A stretch of DNA of 5,674 bases, taken from Bacillota bacterium (GTDB taxonomy: Bacteria; Bacillota; Clostridia; Tissierellales; Sedimentibacteraceae). Location: contig JARBUP010000192.1 of assembly GCA_029239575.1 (NCBI GenBank), forward strand, positions 1-5,674, given 5' to 3'. The translations under genes and the position numbers were made by a program. Numbering within the stretch: position 1 is the stretch's first letter; every line of letters begins with the position of its first letter. The notes beneath the pieces are model-generated. The model was given only the letters and a program-made list of their open reading frames with translations. It had not been told where the DNA came from and made no database searches. Shown here in pieces: positions 1 to 5,659 of this stretch.

Positions 1-107
1 AATTAGATTATGTTCCAATAATTGTTTACTTCCTATCAACTGATCCGATGTTTAATAAAGTTGAAAATTGGGGTACTTTTTCAGACTATAAGATTGTTGT
101 TTCTTAA
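1..107 (+). CDS. 3' end of an unrecognised gene (partial)
   Basis: Reading from base 3, an open frame runs into the window from the left and stops at TAA 105-107. It gives about 34 residues, beginning LDYVPIIVYF and ending SDYKIVVS. No in-frame start lies near the edge except an internal ATG at 48-50, and the frame is open throughout. A terminator hairpin begins 22 bases after the stop, which is what the end of a real gene should look like. The fragment mixes a hydrophobic strand-like stretch (VPIIVYFLS) with a polar, aromatic tail. I do not recognise the family and assign no function. Confidence that it is a genuine gene end is moderate and rests on the frame and the terminator together. Confidence 0.55.
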   Translation, partial: LDYVPIIVYFLSTDPMFNKVENWGTFSDYKIVVS

Positions 108-128
108 AACTATTGATAATTATAAATT

Positions 129-157
129 TGCTCGAAACGATTCGAGCATATTTTTTT
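129..157 (+). terminator. Rho-independent terminator
   Basis: A perfect 8-bp stem (TGCTCGAA 129-136 with TTCGAGCA 141-148) closes an ACGA tetraloop and is followed by TA and seven T residues (151-157). It sits 22 bases downstream of the TAA at 105-107, so it ends the transcript entering from the left. On the opposite strand the stem is not followed by a continuous T-run, so termination of leftward transcripts would be weaker. Confidence 0.9.
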
Positions 158-163
158 AGAAAT

Positions 164-515
164 TTATCTTGGTTCAGAAACAAATAATGCTTCCAAATTG
201 GGGGCTTCTCCTACTAGTCCAACCGCATAAACAGTATAGAAAGTATTTGGATTTAATTTACATCAGGAATAGTTAAAACAACATCATTTGTTCCTGTTGG
301 GGTTACTCTAAACGTATACGTATATGTTCCTGATGGAACACAAGTATAATTAGCTATGCTTTTATAACAATCGTGCCATCACGCAATTTTATATCAACAG
401 CAGGTGCATTTGGAGAAATTACAGGATTTGTTGTACTTCCTGTAGGATAAACTTTAATATTATAATTCCCGGATGGAACAGGTATATATGATGATAATAA
501 TAAGTCAAATTGAAT
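164..515 (-). pseudogene. Decayed DUF4397-domain gene
   Basis: The minus strand reads as one protein in three consecutive frames. From 515 to about 362 it contains YIPVPSGNYNIKVYPTG and then NPVISPNAPAVDIKL. From about 363 to 256 it reads NYTCVPSGTYTYTFRVTPTG. From 259 to the TAA at 166-164 it reads NPNTFYTVYAVGLVGEAP and ends VSEPR. These phrases match my knowledge of clostridial proteins with two DUF4397 units, a beta-rich, probably surface-associated domain of unknown role. Restoring one A in each of two short A-runs (near 360-363 and 257-259) rejoins the frames. It remains broken after that: there is no start codon, a stop (518-516) precedes the homology, the N-terminal part of unit 1 is absent, and unit 1 runs straight into the middle of unit 2. 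It abuts the stop of the membrane protein gene upstream of it. Family assignment is from recall, with no search run. Confidence 0.72.
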
Positions 516-526
516 TTACGATCTTT

Positions 527-955
527 CTACTTCTTAAAAACAACAATTCCTGCAATCATTAGAGCTACGCCAATTAGTTTACTCCATACAAAACACATCT
601 TATCAGTACCGAACAATCCAAAACTTTCAATTAAACAAGAAATCACAAGTTGTGCCAGTAAAATTAACATTGTTGCATATGCAGGTCCTAAACTTGATAT
701 GCTTTTAATAACAGTGAACGTAATAAATGCACCGATGACACCACCAAATAAATATAATTTGTTACTGACATTAAATACCGAAAGTAAATTCTCACGGCCT
801 GTGAAGAACCATATGCTTATACTTGTAATAAAAGCTGTTAAATGTACCAAACTATTTGTAGCCCACATATTCGATGAATCCATTACACGAGTATTGAAAA
901 CACCTTGAACACTCATTAACAATCCTGCCAGCAATGCAATTAAAATACCAACCAT
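527..955 (-). CDS. DMT-family membrane protein, YdcZ/DUF606 type
   Basis: A 142-residue, very hydrophobic protein with about five membrane segments (roughly residues 3-20, 32-51, 66-86, 90-110 and 123-140). Family-like signatures are GLLMSVQGVFNTR (11-23), the glycine-rich GGVIGAFITF (71-80), SSLGPAYA (87-94) and the AQLV...ESFGLFG stretch (101-116). The length fits the usual 140-150 residues of DUF606 (PF04657), drug/metabolite-transporter relatives that are often half-size and thought to pair up. The substrate is unknown. The frame stays open to an ATG at 1030, but the start at 955 is preferred because AGGAGG lies 7 bases before it and the family's hydrophobic N-terminus begins there; the 25 extra residues are unlike the family. 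It is transcribed divergently from the amine permease operon, and no convincing terminator follows it. It appears intact. Confidence 0.88.
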   Translation of the reverse strand: MVGILIALLAGLLMSVQGVFNTRVMDSSNMWATNSLVHLTAFITSISIWFFTGRENLLSVFNVSNKLYLFGGVIGAFITFTVIKSISSLGPAYATMLILLAQLVISCLIESFGLFGTDKMCFVWSKLIGVALMIAGIVVFKK

Positions 956-962
956 TTTAACT

Positions 963-968
963 CCTCCT
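963..968 (-). promoter_or_regulatory. Ribosome binding site fixing the DMT gene start
   Basis: On the minus strand AGGAGG (968 to 963) is followed by 7 bases and then ATG at 955-953. This consensus site selects the 142-residue product over the longer open frame beginning at 1030, which has no comparable site. Confidence 0.85.
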
Positions 969-976
969 ATTAAAAA

Positions 977-1005
977 ATTATATATTATTGTATAGTATTC
1001 CTCAA
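977..1005 (-). promoter_or_regulatory. Probable sigma-A promoter of the DMT gene
   Basis: The minus strand shows TTGAGG (1005-1000), a 17-base spacer and a perfect TATAAT (982-977). Transcription would begin near 970, giving an unusually short leader of about 15 bases that starts almost on the AGGAGG site. The -10 and spacing are consensus, and the -35 matches TTGA of TTGACA. In such AT-rich DNA a chance match is possible. Confidence 0.55.
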
Positions 1006-1067
1006 AAAAATAATTTAAACACTTAAACAATAACTTCTCGTTTTCTATAAAGAAAGTGAATTCATTC

Positions 1068-1132
1068 TTATCAGATTTTATTAAAAACGTTTCTTAATTG
1101 TGCTATTATTTATAATAATCCATTTCTGATAA
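1068..1132. repeat. Separated inverted repeat TTATCAGA/TCTGATAA
   Basis: TTATCAGA (1068-1075) is perfectly inverted at 1125-1132. Between the arms lies a small AT-only hairpin (ATTATT 1105-1110 with AATAAT 1114-1119). The 7-base core CTGATAA recurs at 1453-1459, immediately before the operon -35 box. The arms could be operator half-sites for the divergent promoters or part of the adjacent repeat element. The sequence does not distinguish these. Confidence 0.35.
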
Positions 1133-1260
1133 AATATGTGGCCGAAGACGAAATGAACGTTGAACACTGAACAAATAAATATGGAAGCTAAAGTTAGCCA
1201 CATATTTGAACTGTTCATTTTTCCGTGTTCAATTTTCATTATTAACTTTTCGCTTTTAAA
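1132..1260. repeat. Degenerate palindromic element with 7-base repeats
   Basis: An 11-bp perfect inverted repeat, AAATATGTGGC (1132-1142) and GCCACATATTT (1197-1207), brackets one array of heptamers. On the left TGAAC recurs every 7 bases, at 1154, 1161 and 1168. On the right a T-rich heptamer (TGTTCAT, TGTTCAA, TTTTCAT and decayed forms) runs in 7-base steps from 1212 to 1260. The two arrays are inverted relative to each other: AATGAA and TTGAACAC in 1152-1167 pair with 1225-1240. The order is arm A, array B, A-prime, B-prime, so both helices cannot nest and would form alternatives or a pseudoknot. It resembles dispersed intergenic palindromes with TGTTAAT/TGTTCAT-like heptamers that I recall from clostridial genomes, but I have no second copy in this window to prove it. 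Confidence 0.5.
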
Positions 1261-1342
1261 TTTGGAGTAAATCTATGGCATATAAGGAAAGCATAATATC
1301 TTAATGATAGGAACTTGTTACATTTGAAAATTAAATAATAGG

Positions 1343-1356
1343 AGAAAAGCTTTTCT
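1343..1356. repeat. Perfect 14-bp palindrome
   Basis: AGAAAAGCTTTTCT reads identically on both strands. It could be a dimeric regulator's operator. An AGGAG-like stretch overlaps its left edge, but no start codon with an open frame follows, so that is not taken as a ribosome site. It lies about 106 bases before the operon -35 box. Confidence 0.35.
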
Positions 1357-1372
1357 AACATAAAAAATAGTT

Positions 1373-1424
1373 GTTATAAACCCTCAAGAAAAAATCAGGT
1401 ATATCAATCTTGATTTTTTATAAC
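1373..1424 (+). other. Two-part hairpin with a competing stem
   Basis: Two stems share one symmetry axis. GTTATAAA (1373-1380) pairs with TTTATAAC (1417-1424), and TCAAGA (1384-1389) pairs with TCTTGA (1408-1413). A CCC/TTT internal loop lies between them. A mutually exclusive 9-bp stem, AAAAAATCA (1389-1397) with TGATTTTTT (1411-1419), reuses the same right-hand bases. The inner stem followed by TTTTTT looks like a weak terminator. It lies upstream of the best operon promoter, so it would matter as RNA only if transcription starts further left; otherwise the GTTATAAA arms may be protein-binding sites. Confidence 0.35.
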
Positions 1425-1461
1425 TAAACATATTATAAAAAAGGTTATAAAACTGATAATA

Positions 1462-1491
1462 TTGACAACATGCAATTAAATAGTATATATT
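1462..1491 (+). promoter_or_regulatory. Probable sigma-A promoter of the permease-kinase operon
   Basis: A perfect TTGACA (1462-1467) is followed by TATATA at 1484-1489 (16-base spacer) or TATATT at 1486-1491 (18-base spacer). Transcription would start close to 1497, leaving a leader of roughly 45 bases. That leader holds only a weak AT-only stem (1508-1514 with 1521-1527) and the GGTGG ribosome site at 1532-1536, so there is no room for an antiterminator or riboswitch downstream of this promoter. A GTTATAAA motif (1444-1451) and CTGATAA (1453-1459) sit directly upstream of the -35. Confidence 0.65.
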
Positions 1492-1543
1492 ATTATGACA
1501 AAGTCCCAAAAATAAAATACTATTTTTAAATGGTGGTTAATTT

Positions 1544-2941
1544 ATGAAAGATAATGAAAATGAAATACTAATTACACAAAAACAAATAGATAATTACTAT
1601 AATAAATTTGGACTAAATAAAACCTTATCAAGCTTACACTTATGGGGATTAGGTGTGGGTACCGTTATTGGCGGAACTTTCTTTGGATGGAATTATGGTC
1701 TCGAAGAATCTGGTCCTGTTGGCTTTATATTTTCAACTATAATGGTAACGTTATTTTATATTTTTATAACTCGAATTTTTTATAAGTTTTCTATACTGTT
1801 GCCATATGCAGGCGGACCTTATGCTTATGTTCGAAAAGAATTGGGAAAATTTGAAGGATATCTTGCAGGTGTATTTACTGTTGTAGAATTTTTATTTGCA
1901 GCTTCTGCAGTAACAATATCAATAAACTCCTACTTAATTAATATTTTTCCAGATAGCTCTAACATAAATTTAGCAGCTGGAGTATATTTATTTTTTCTAA
2001 TTATGCATATTATAGGTATAAAAAATTCTGCTATAATTGAACTAATAATGACTGGTATATCAATAAGTGCATTAATATTATTTATTATGGGTACTTATAA
2101 CTCGATTGATTTAACAAACATACTTATAGAAACGCCCATTATAGGAGGATATAATGGAATTATAAAATCAATTCCTTATACATTATGGTTTTATCTTTGC
2201 ATTGAAGGTATATCTTTATCAGCGGAAGAAACAAAAAATCCTTCAACAAATATGAAATTAGGTTTTAGATATAGCATATTAACAGTATCTGTTTTTAATT
2301 TTATAGTTGTTATGATTTGTTTGTCATCTGTAAATATGAAGTATCTGTTGTCTAATGATTATCCGCTTTACAGCGTCTTAAAAGTAAGTCAGCCTAATGA
2401 TAAAGTTTTACTTTCTGTTTTTTCATTTTTAGCTTTAATAAGTTTATTTTCATGTTTAAACGGAATGATAAATGGTTATTCAAGACAAATTTTTTCATTA
2501 TCGAGGGCGGGGTATCTGCCTAAAATATTTAGCAGAATTCATTCTATAACTAAAACACCATATTTAGCAATATTAGTACCGGGTATTGTAGGGATTATTT
2601 TGTCTACCACATTAAATGCCAATAATCTGATTTTTATAGCAAGTATTGCTTCTATCAGCATGTTTATATTTGTAATTCATTCTTATACTAAGTTAAAAGA
2701 AAATAATTTTGAAATTAATAACAAATATAAAAAATGGAAGAATTTTTTAGGATTATATATGACAAATGCTATAATAGTCATTTATGTATTATATTCTATA
2801 ATTAGTAAGGGCAAGGTTTTACAAGTTTTAATTTTTTCATCTATAATTATACTTTATTATTTTTTATTTAGCAGGAGGTTTATTATCAATGATGCTCCTG
2901 AGGAAATGGAATCAAAAGAAGATATATTGGAAATAAATTAA
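1544..2941 (+). CDS. APC-superfamily permease, ethanolamine permease-like
   Basis: A 465-residue inner-membrane protein with about 12 membrane segments (approximately 31-53, 58-80, 105-130, 141-159, 162-184, 204-226, 241-262, 287-311, 338-356, 358-380, 401-421 and 425-443). TM1 carries LHLWGLGVGTVIGGTFFGW (31-49). Residues 87-95 read PYAGGPYAY. TM6 carries PYTLWFYLCIEG followed by SLSAEETKNP (224-233), and the APC loop RAGYLPKIFSRI is at 321-332. The FGW in TM1, the PYAGGPYAY stretch and the IEG...AEE block resemble the ethanolamine permease family (Eat, TC 2.A.3.5), which imports a small amine by proton-coupled exchange or symport. The substrate here is inferred, and another amine or amino acid is possible. 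The ATG start follows GGTGG with 7-base spacing. It leads a three-gene operon, and no terminator separates it from the next gene. Confidence 0.85.
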   Translation: MKDNENEILITQKQIDNYYNKFGLNKTLSSLHLWGLGVGTVIGGTFFGWNYGLEESGPVGFIFSTIMVTLFYIFITRIFYKFSILLPYAGGPYAYVRKELGKFEGYLAGVFTVVEFLFAASAVTISINSYLINIFPDSSNINLAAGVYLFFLIMHIIGIKNSAIIELIMTGISISALILFIMGTYNSIDLTNILIETPIIGGYNGIIKSIPYTLWFYLCIEGISLSAEETKNPSTNMKLGFRYSILTVSVFNFIVVMICLSSVNMKYLLSNDYPLYSVLKVSQPNDKVLLSVFSFLALISLFSCLNGMINGYSRQIFSLSRAGYLPKIFSRIHSITKTPYLAILVPGIVGIILSTTLNANNLIFIASIASISMFIFVIHSYTKLKENNFEINNKYKKWKNFLGLYMTNAIIVIYVLYSIISKGKVLQVLIFSSIIILYYFLFSRRFIINDAPEEMESKEDILEIN

Positions 2942-2952
2942 CTGAGCAAGGT

Positions 2953-2958
2953 AGGAGG
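2953..2958 (+). promoter_or_regulatory. Ribosome binding site for a TTG start
   Basis: A consensus AGGAGG ends 8 bases before TTG 2967-2969. The strong site, together with the absence of an upstream in-frame alternative in the 25-base gap, supports initiation at this non-ATG codon. Confidence 0.85.
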
Positions 2959-2966
2959 TTCTAAGA

Positions 2967-4451
2967 TTGAAGCTTAATTTCAGGTTAAATAATAAAAAAC
3001 AATTACAGGTGGATAGGGCAAAATTAAGGAAACTTGGTTATATCCAGGAATTAGATAGGAGTGTAGGTATATTTTCTAATTTTTCAATTTCCTTTTCAGT
3101 TATATCAATATTAACAGGGTTAATCACATTATATGATTTAAATAATTTGGGAAATGGTTATTATGAATTTTGGTCCTGGATCATTGTAGGTGTTTTTCAA
3201 TTGTTTATGGCTTTTTCGCTGGGTGAAATTGCTTCGTGCTATCCAATCGAAAGCGGTGTTTATGAATGGACAAACATTCTTAGCAATAATATTTTGGGAT
3301 GGTTTAATGGTTGGATCTCATTAATTGGTTGGATTGCATGCACTACAGGTATAAATTTTGGGTTGAGTGAGTTTATATTACAGATTTTTGGTGTTGAATC
3401 ATCAGTTGCAAGTATTCTTTTAATATGTATTTTAATTATATCAATTCAAACACTGATAAATTTCGCTGGAATAAAACTAATTACAATTTTTAATAACTAT
3501 AGTGTCATTTTGCATATAACTGGTGTTTTAATTATTTCATTTTTATTATTAATATTTTCTAAACATCCGGTTGATTGGCAAGAAGTTTCTATTAGTAAAG
3601 CCTTCGATAATTTTAACATATTATATTATATTCCTTCTTTGCTTACAACAGCATGGACATTAACTGCTTTTGATGCTTCGGCAAGTATTTCGGAAGAATG
3701 CATAAATCCGACTAAAACTGTTCCTGTTGGTATGATTATGTCAGTTGCTGTTTCAATTATCTGCGGAAGTTTATTGTTATTCAGTTTAAACCAAAACAGT
3801 TCAGTACTGTCAGATATTCAAATTAAAAGTGGAATAGTATCAATTGATATAATTATTACTACATTAGGACATACAGTTGGAAAGTTCATATCAATTATAT
3901 TAGTTTTAGCCATGTTTAGTTGCGGATTAGCATCTCATACAGTCACCGCGAGGATTATATACGCATTTTCAAGAAAAAACGGATTACCTTTTTCAGCCAT
4001 CTGGAAAAGTATACCAGAAAACTATGATGTGCCGATTTTTAGTATATTAATATGCAGTGCTATTGAAATACTATTAAGTTTTATTATTTTAATAATTAGT
4101 TCAAAACAAGGAAATGCTTTGCCATTAATAACATCTTTAAGCACTGCTGGTATATATATGTCTTATGCAATTGTAATGATTTCTGCTATTTCAAAAAGAA
4201 GGCAGATTAATAAAGATAAAGGCAATTTTCATTTAGGGAAATTTGGTTTGATTTTTAATATTGTATCATTAATTTGGGCTGTCACGATTACTGGAATAAT
4301 GATTGTTTTCTATGCAAAGATGTTTTATATAATAATTTTAATTTTAATAATCTATTATTTTGTATATATGAAAAAAATTCTTATGCATAAAGAAAAAAGG
4401 CTTAGTGAAAATGAACTTATTAAAATTGAAAATGATAGGGGAATCGATTGA
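2967..4451 (+). CDS. APC-superfamily amino acid/choline/GABA-type permease
   Basis: A 494-residue polytopic membrane protein starting at TTG. It has a basic N-terminal tail of about 30 residues, then about 12 membrane segments (first near 36-56, last near 452-468) and a charged C-terminal tail. LDRSVGIFSNFSISFSVISI (29-48), SLGEIASCYPIESGVYEW (84-101), the FDASASISEECINPTKTVP block (235-253) and the loop RIIYAFSRKNGLPFS (329-343) fit the amino acid/choline transporter (ACT, TC 2.A.3.4) branch of APC. That branch includes GABA, choline and other amine permeases. It is clearly a different subfamily from the preceding permease, so the pair is not a recent duplication. The exact substrate cannot be read. 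It lies 25 bases after the first permease, and its TGA overlaps the kinase ATG by one base, so translational coupling is likely. No frameshift or missing segment is seen. Confidence 0.85.
   Translation: MKLNFRLNNKKQLQVDRAKLRKLGYIQELDRSVGIFSNFSISFSVISILTGLITLYDLNNLGNGYYEFWSWIIVGVFQLFMAFSLGEIASCYPIESGVYEWTNILSNNILGWFNGWISLIGWIACTTGINFGLSEFILQIFGVESSVASILLICILIISIQTLINFAGIKLITIFNNYSVILHITGVLIISFLLLIFSKHPVDWQEVSISKAFDNFNILYYIPSLLTTAWTLTAFDASASISEECINPTKTVPVGMIMSVAVSIICGSLLLFSLNQNSSVLSDIQIKSGIVSIDIIITTLGHTVGKFISIILVLAMFSCGLASHTVTARIIYAFSRKNGLPFSAIWKSIPENYDVPIFSILICSAIEILLSFIILIISSKQGNALPLITSLSTAGIYMSYAIVMISAISKRRQINKDKGNFHLGKFGLIFNIVSLIWAVTITGIMIVFYAKMFYIIILILIIYYFVYMKKILMHKEKRLSENELIKIENDRGID
4437..4442 (+). 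promoter_or_regulatory. Ribosome binding site deciding the kinase start
   Basis: AGGGGA inside the end of the permease gene lies 8 bases before ATG 4451 and only 5 bases before the in-frame TTG at 4448. The spacing and codon favour ATG 4451, giving a TGATG stop-start overlap of one base. The product is one residue shorter than if TTG were used. Confidence 0.6.
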
Positions 4452-5659
4452 TGGATAATACAAGTTTAAATAATGAAATATATGAAGAAGAAAAGGCTAA
4501 TATTATTAATACCATAAGTGATGGGTGGTATAATTTATTAGCATTTTATGAGCAGATAGACATATTGAGCAATAATCAAAGCGAGAGAAGAATTGTAAAA
4601 AGTAATTACACCGAAACTAAAAATACTTGTGAAAATGAATTTGAATATGATATGAAAATATTATATAATGAAAGAGATTTAGGAGTTTTTAGTGTAATAG
4701 TCAGCAATAATGAATTTAATCTCAACAGTTACAAAGATTTTGCTTTAAAGGCGTCTGTAATAAGAAAGCATTCAAACAATAATTTGCTTCCGCCAGGTTT
4801 ATTGTTTATCTATGACAATAAATGCATTTGGTCAAATGCGATTGCAGATGAAATAATATTTATGACGGATCTAAATATAAGTGATATTATTATGAATGAC
4901 TCGTTATCTGACAAAGAAAATGTATATGTAAATAATTATAAATTTTTGCATTTTGATCTGTTGGCAATAAAGATACCTATAATTTCAAAAGATAAATTTA
5001 TTGGATATTTTGTAATTTTAGCCGATAATGCGTTGAATAATAAAAGGATAAAAGAATTAACTAACAAAACAGCAGTAATTAAAGAAATACATCATAGAGT
5101 CAAAAACAATCTTCAGACTATTTCAAGTTTATTAAGTATGCAAATGCGTCGTACTAACAATAAAATAGTTCAAAAGACTTTTACTGAAAGCATTAACAGA
5201 ATAAACAGCATAGCGCTGGTACATGAAGAACTTTCAAAAGTTGGAATTGAAAAGGTTAATATAAAAACTACAATTACAAGTATAATGGAGACTCTATTAA
5301 GAACAATGGCACCTCCGGACAAGGATTTTAAGGGTAAAATAGAAGGTTCTTCTATTTATATGGAATCAAATAAAGCTAGCAGTTTGTCATTATGTGTTTC
5401 TGAACTTATACAAAATTCAATAGAGCATGCATTTAAATTTAGGAAAAAAGGTTCGATTACAGTGAATATCAAGGAGTCTGGCGAATTCGCCTTTATAACA
5501 ATTGAAGACGATGGTATTGGTTTCACAAATAAAAAGGGCAAGGATAGTTTAGGCTTGGATATAGTAGAAATGATAACTAATGAAACATTAAAAGGTACTT
5601 TTTCCATAAATGGACATTTGTATGGTACTCAAATACAAATAAAATTTCCTATAATATAA
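4451..5659 (+). CDS. Soluble HisKA_2-type sensor histidine kinase, EutW-like
   Basis: A 402-residue protein with no membrane segment or signal peptide, so probably cytoplasmic. Residues 1-105 form an N-terminal region I cannot name with certainty; its end (LGVFSVIVSNNEFN..., 77-90) has a GAF-like feel. Residues 113-190 look like a PAS fold. The HisKA_2 phosphoacceptor helix is KEIHHRVKNNLQTISSLL (211-228), with His215, just before Arg216, the expected phosphorylated residue. The ATPase domain keeps the N box ELIQNSIEHAF (318-328), the G1 box DDGIGF (353-358) and the G2-like SLGLDIV (366-372), then GTQIQIKFP near the end. It therefore appears catalytically complete. This architecture includes EutW, the ethanolamine-responsive kinase that phosphorylates the ANTAR antiterminator EutV. 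Position behind two amine-type permeases suggests it senses their substrate, which is inference. No receiver domain is fused; a partner would lie past the window. Confidence 0.85.
   Translation: MDNTSLNNEIYEEEKANIINTISDGWYNLLAFYEQIDILSNNQSERRIVKSNYTETKNTCENEFEYDMKILYNERDLGVFSVIVSNNEFNLNSYKDFALKASVIRKHSNNNLLPPGLLFIYDNKCIWSNAIADEIIFMTDLNISDIIMNDSLSDKENVYVNNYKFLHFDLLAIKIPIISKDKFIGYFVILADNALNNKRIKELTNKTAVIKEIHHRVKNNLQTISSLLSMQMRRTNNKIVQKTFTESINRINSIALVHEELSKVGIEKVNIKTTITSIMETLLRTMAPPDKDFKGKIEGSSIYMESNKASSLSLCVSELIQNSIEHAFKFRKKGSITVNIKESGEFAFITIEDDGIGFTNKKGKDSLGLDIVEMITNETLKGTFSINGHLYGTQIQIKFPII

Larger units (their letters stand above)
956..1543. other. Divergent non-coding region, 588 bases
   Basis: This stretch separates the leftward DMT gene from the rightward permease operon. 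I see no credible gene in any frame: the open stretches are short and lack recognisable protein character. It holds, in order, the DMT ribosome site and promoter, an inverted TTATCAGA pair (1068-1132), a repeat element with 7-base periodicity (1132-1260), a 14-bp palindrome (1343-1356), a two-part hairpin (1373-1424) and the operon promoter (1462-1491). Its length and density of inverted repeats suggest it carries regulatory or repetitive elements. No known riboswitch class or T-box was recognised. Confidence 0.75.

Noticed and set aside
510..908. 132-residue open frame on the plus strand
   Set aside because: It is antisense to the DMT gene, has no ribosome site and shows no protein-family character. 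The minus-strand frame has AGGAGG, a promoter and clear family motifs.
956..1030. N-terminal extension of the DMT gene to an ATG at 1030
   Set aside because: The extension would read through the gene's own promoter and ribosome site, has no ribosome site of its own and adds residues unlike the family.
1182..1200. Hairpin with an AAAGTT hexaloop resembling an ANTAR target (A at loop position 1, G at position 4)
   Set aside because: The stem is only 3 bp before a bulge, no second hairpin of the same type is nearby, and it lies inside the heptamer repeat element and upstream of the operon promoter.
1275..1304. Nine-residue open frame (MAYKESIIS) with GGAG 7 bases before its ATG
   Set aside because: The ribosome site spacing is good, but the frame is tiny, no promoter is obvious, and it has no run of one amino acid that would suggest a leader peptide. 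It could be the relic of a lost gene start.
1389..1420. Intrinsic terminator for a transcript from the left
   Set aside because: The stem is made mostly of A-T pairs and the T-run is itself part of the stem. No gene precedes it on the plus strand within this region, so it is kept only as a possible hairpin.
5356..5607. 83-residue open frame on the minus strand
   Set aside because: It lies entirely within the conserved ATPase domain of the kinase on the opposite strand and has no recognisable domain.
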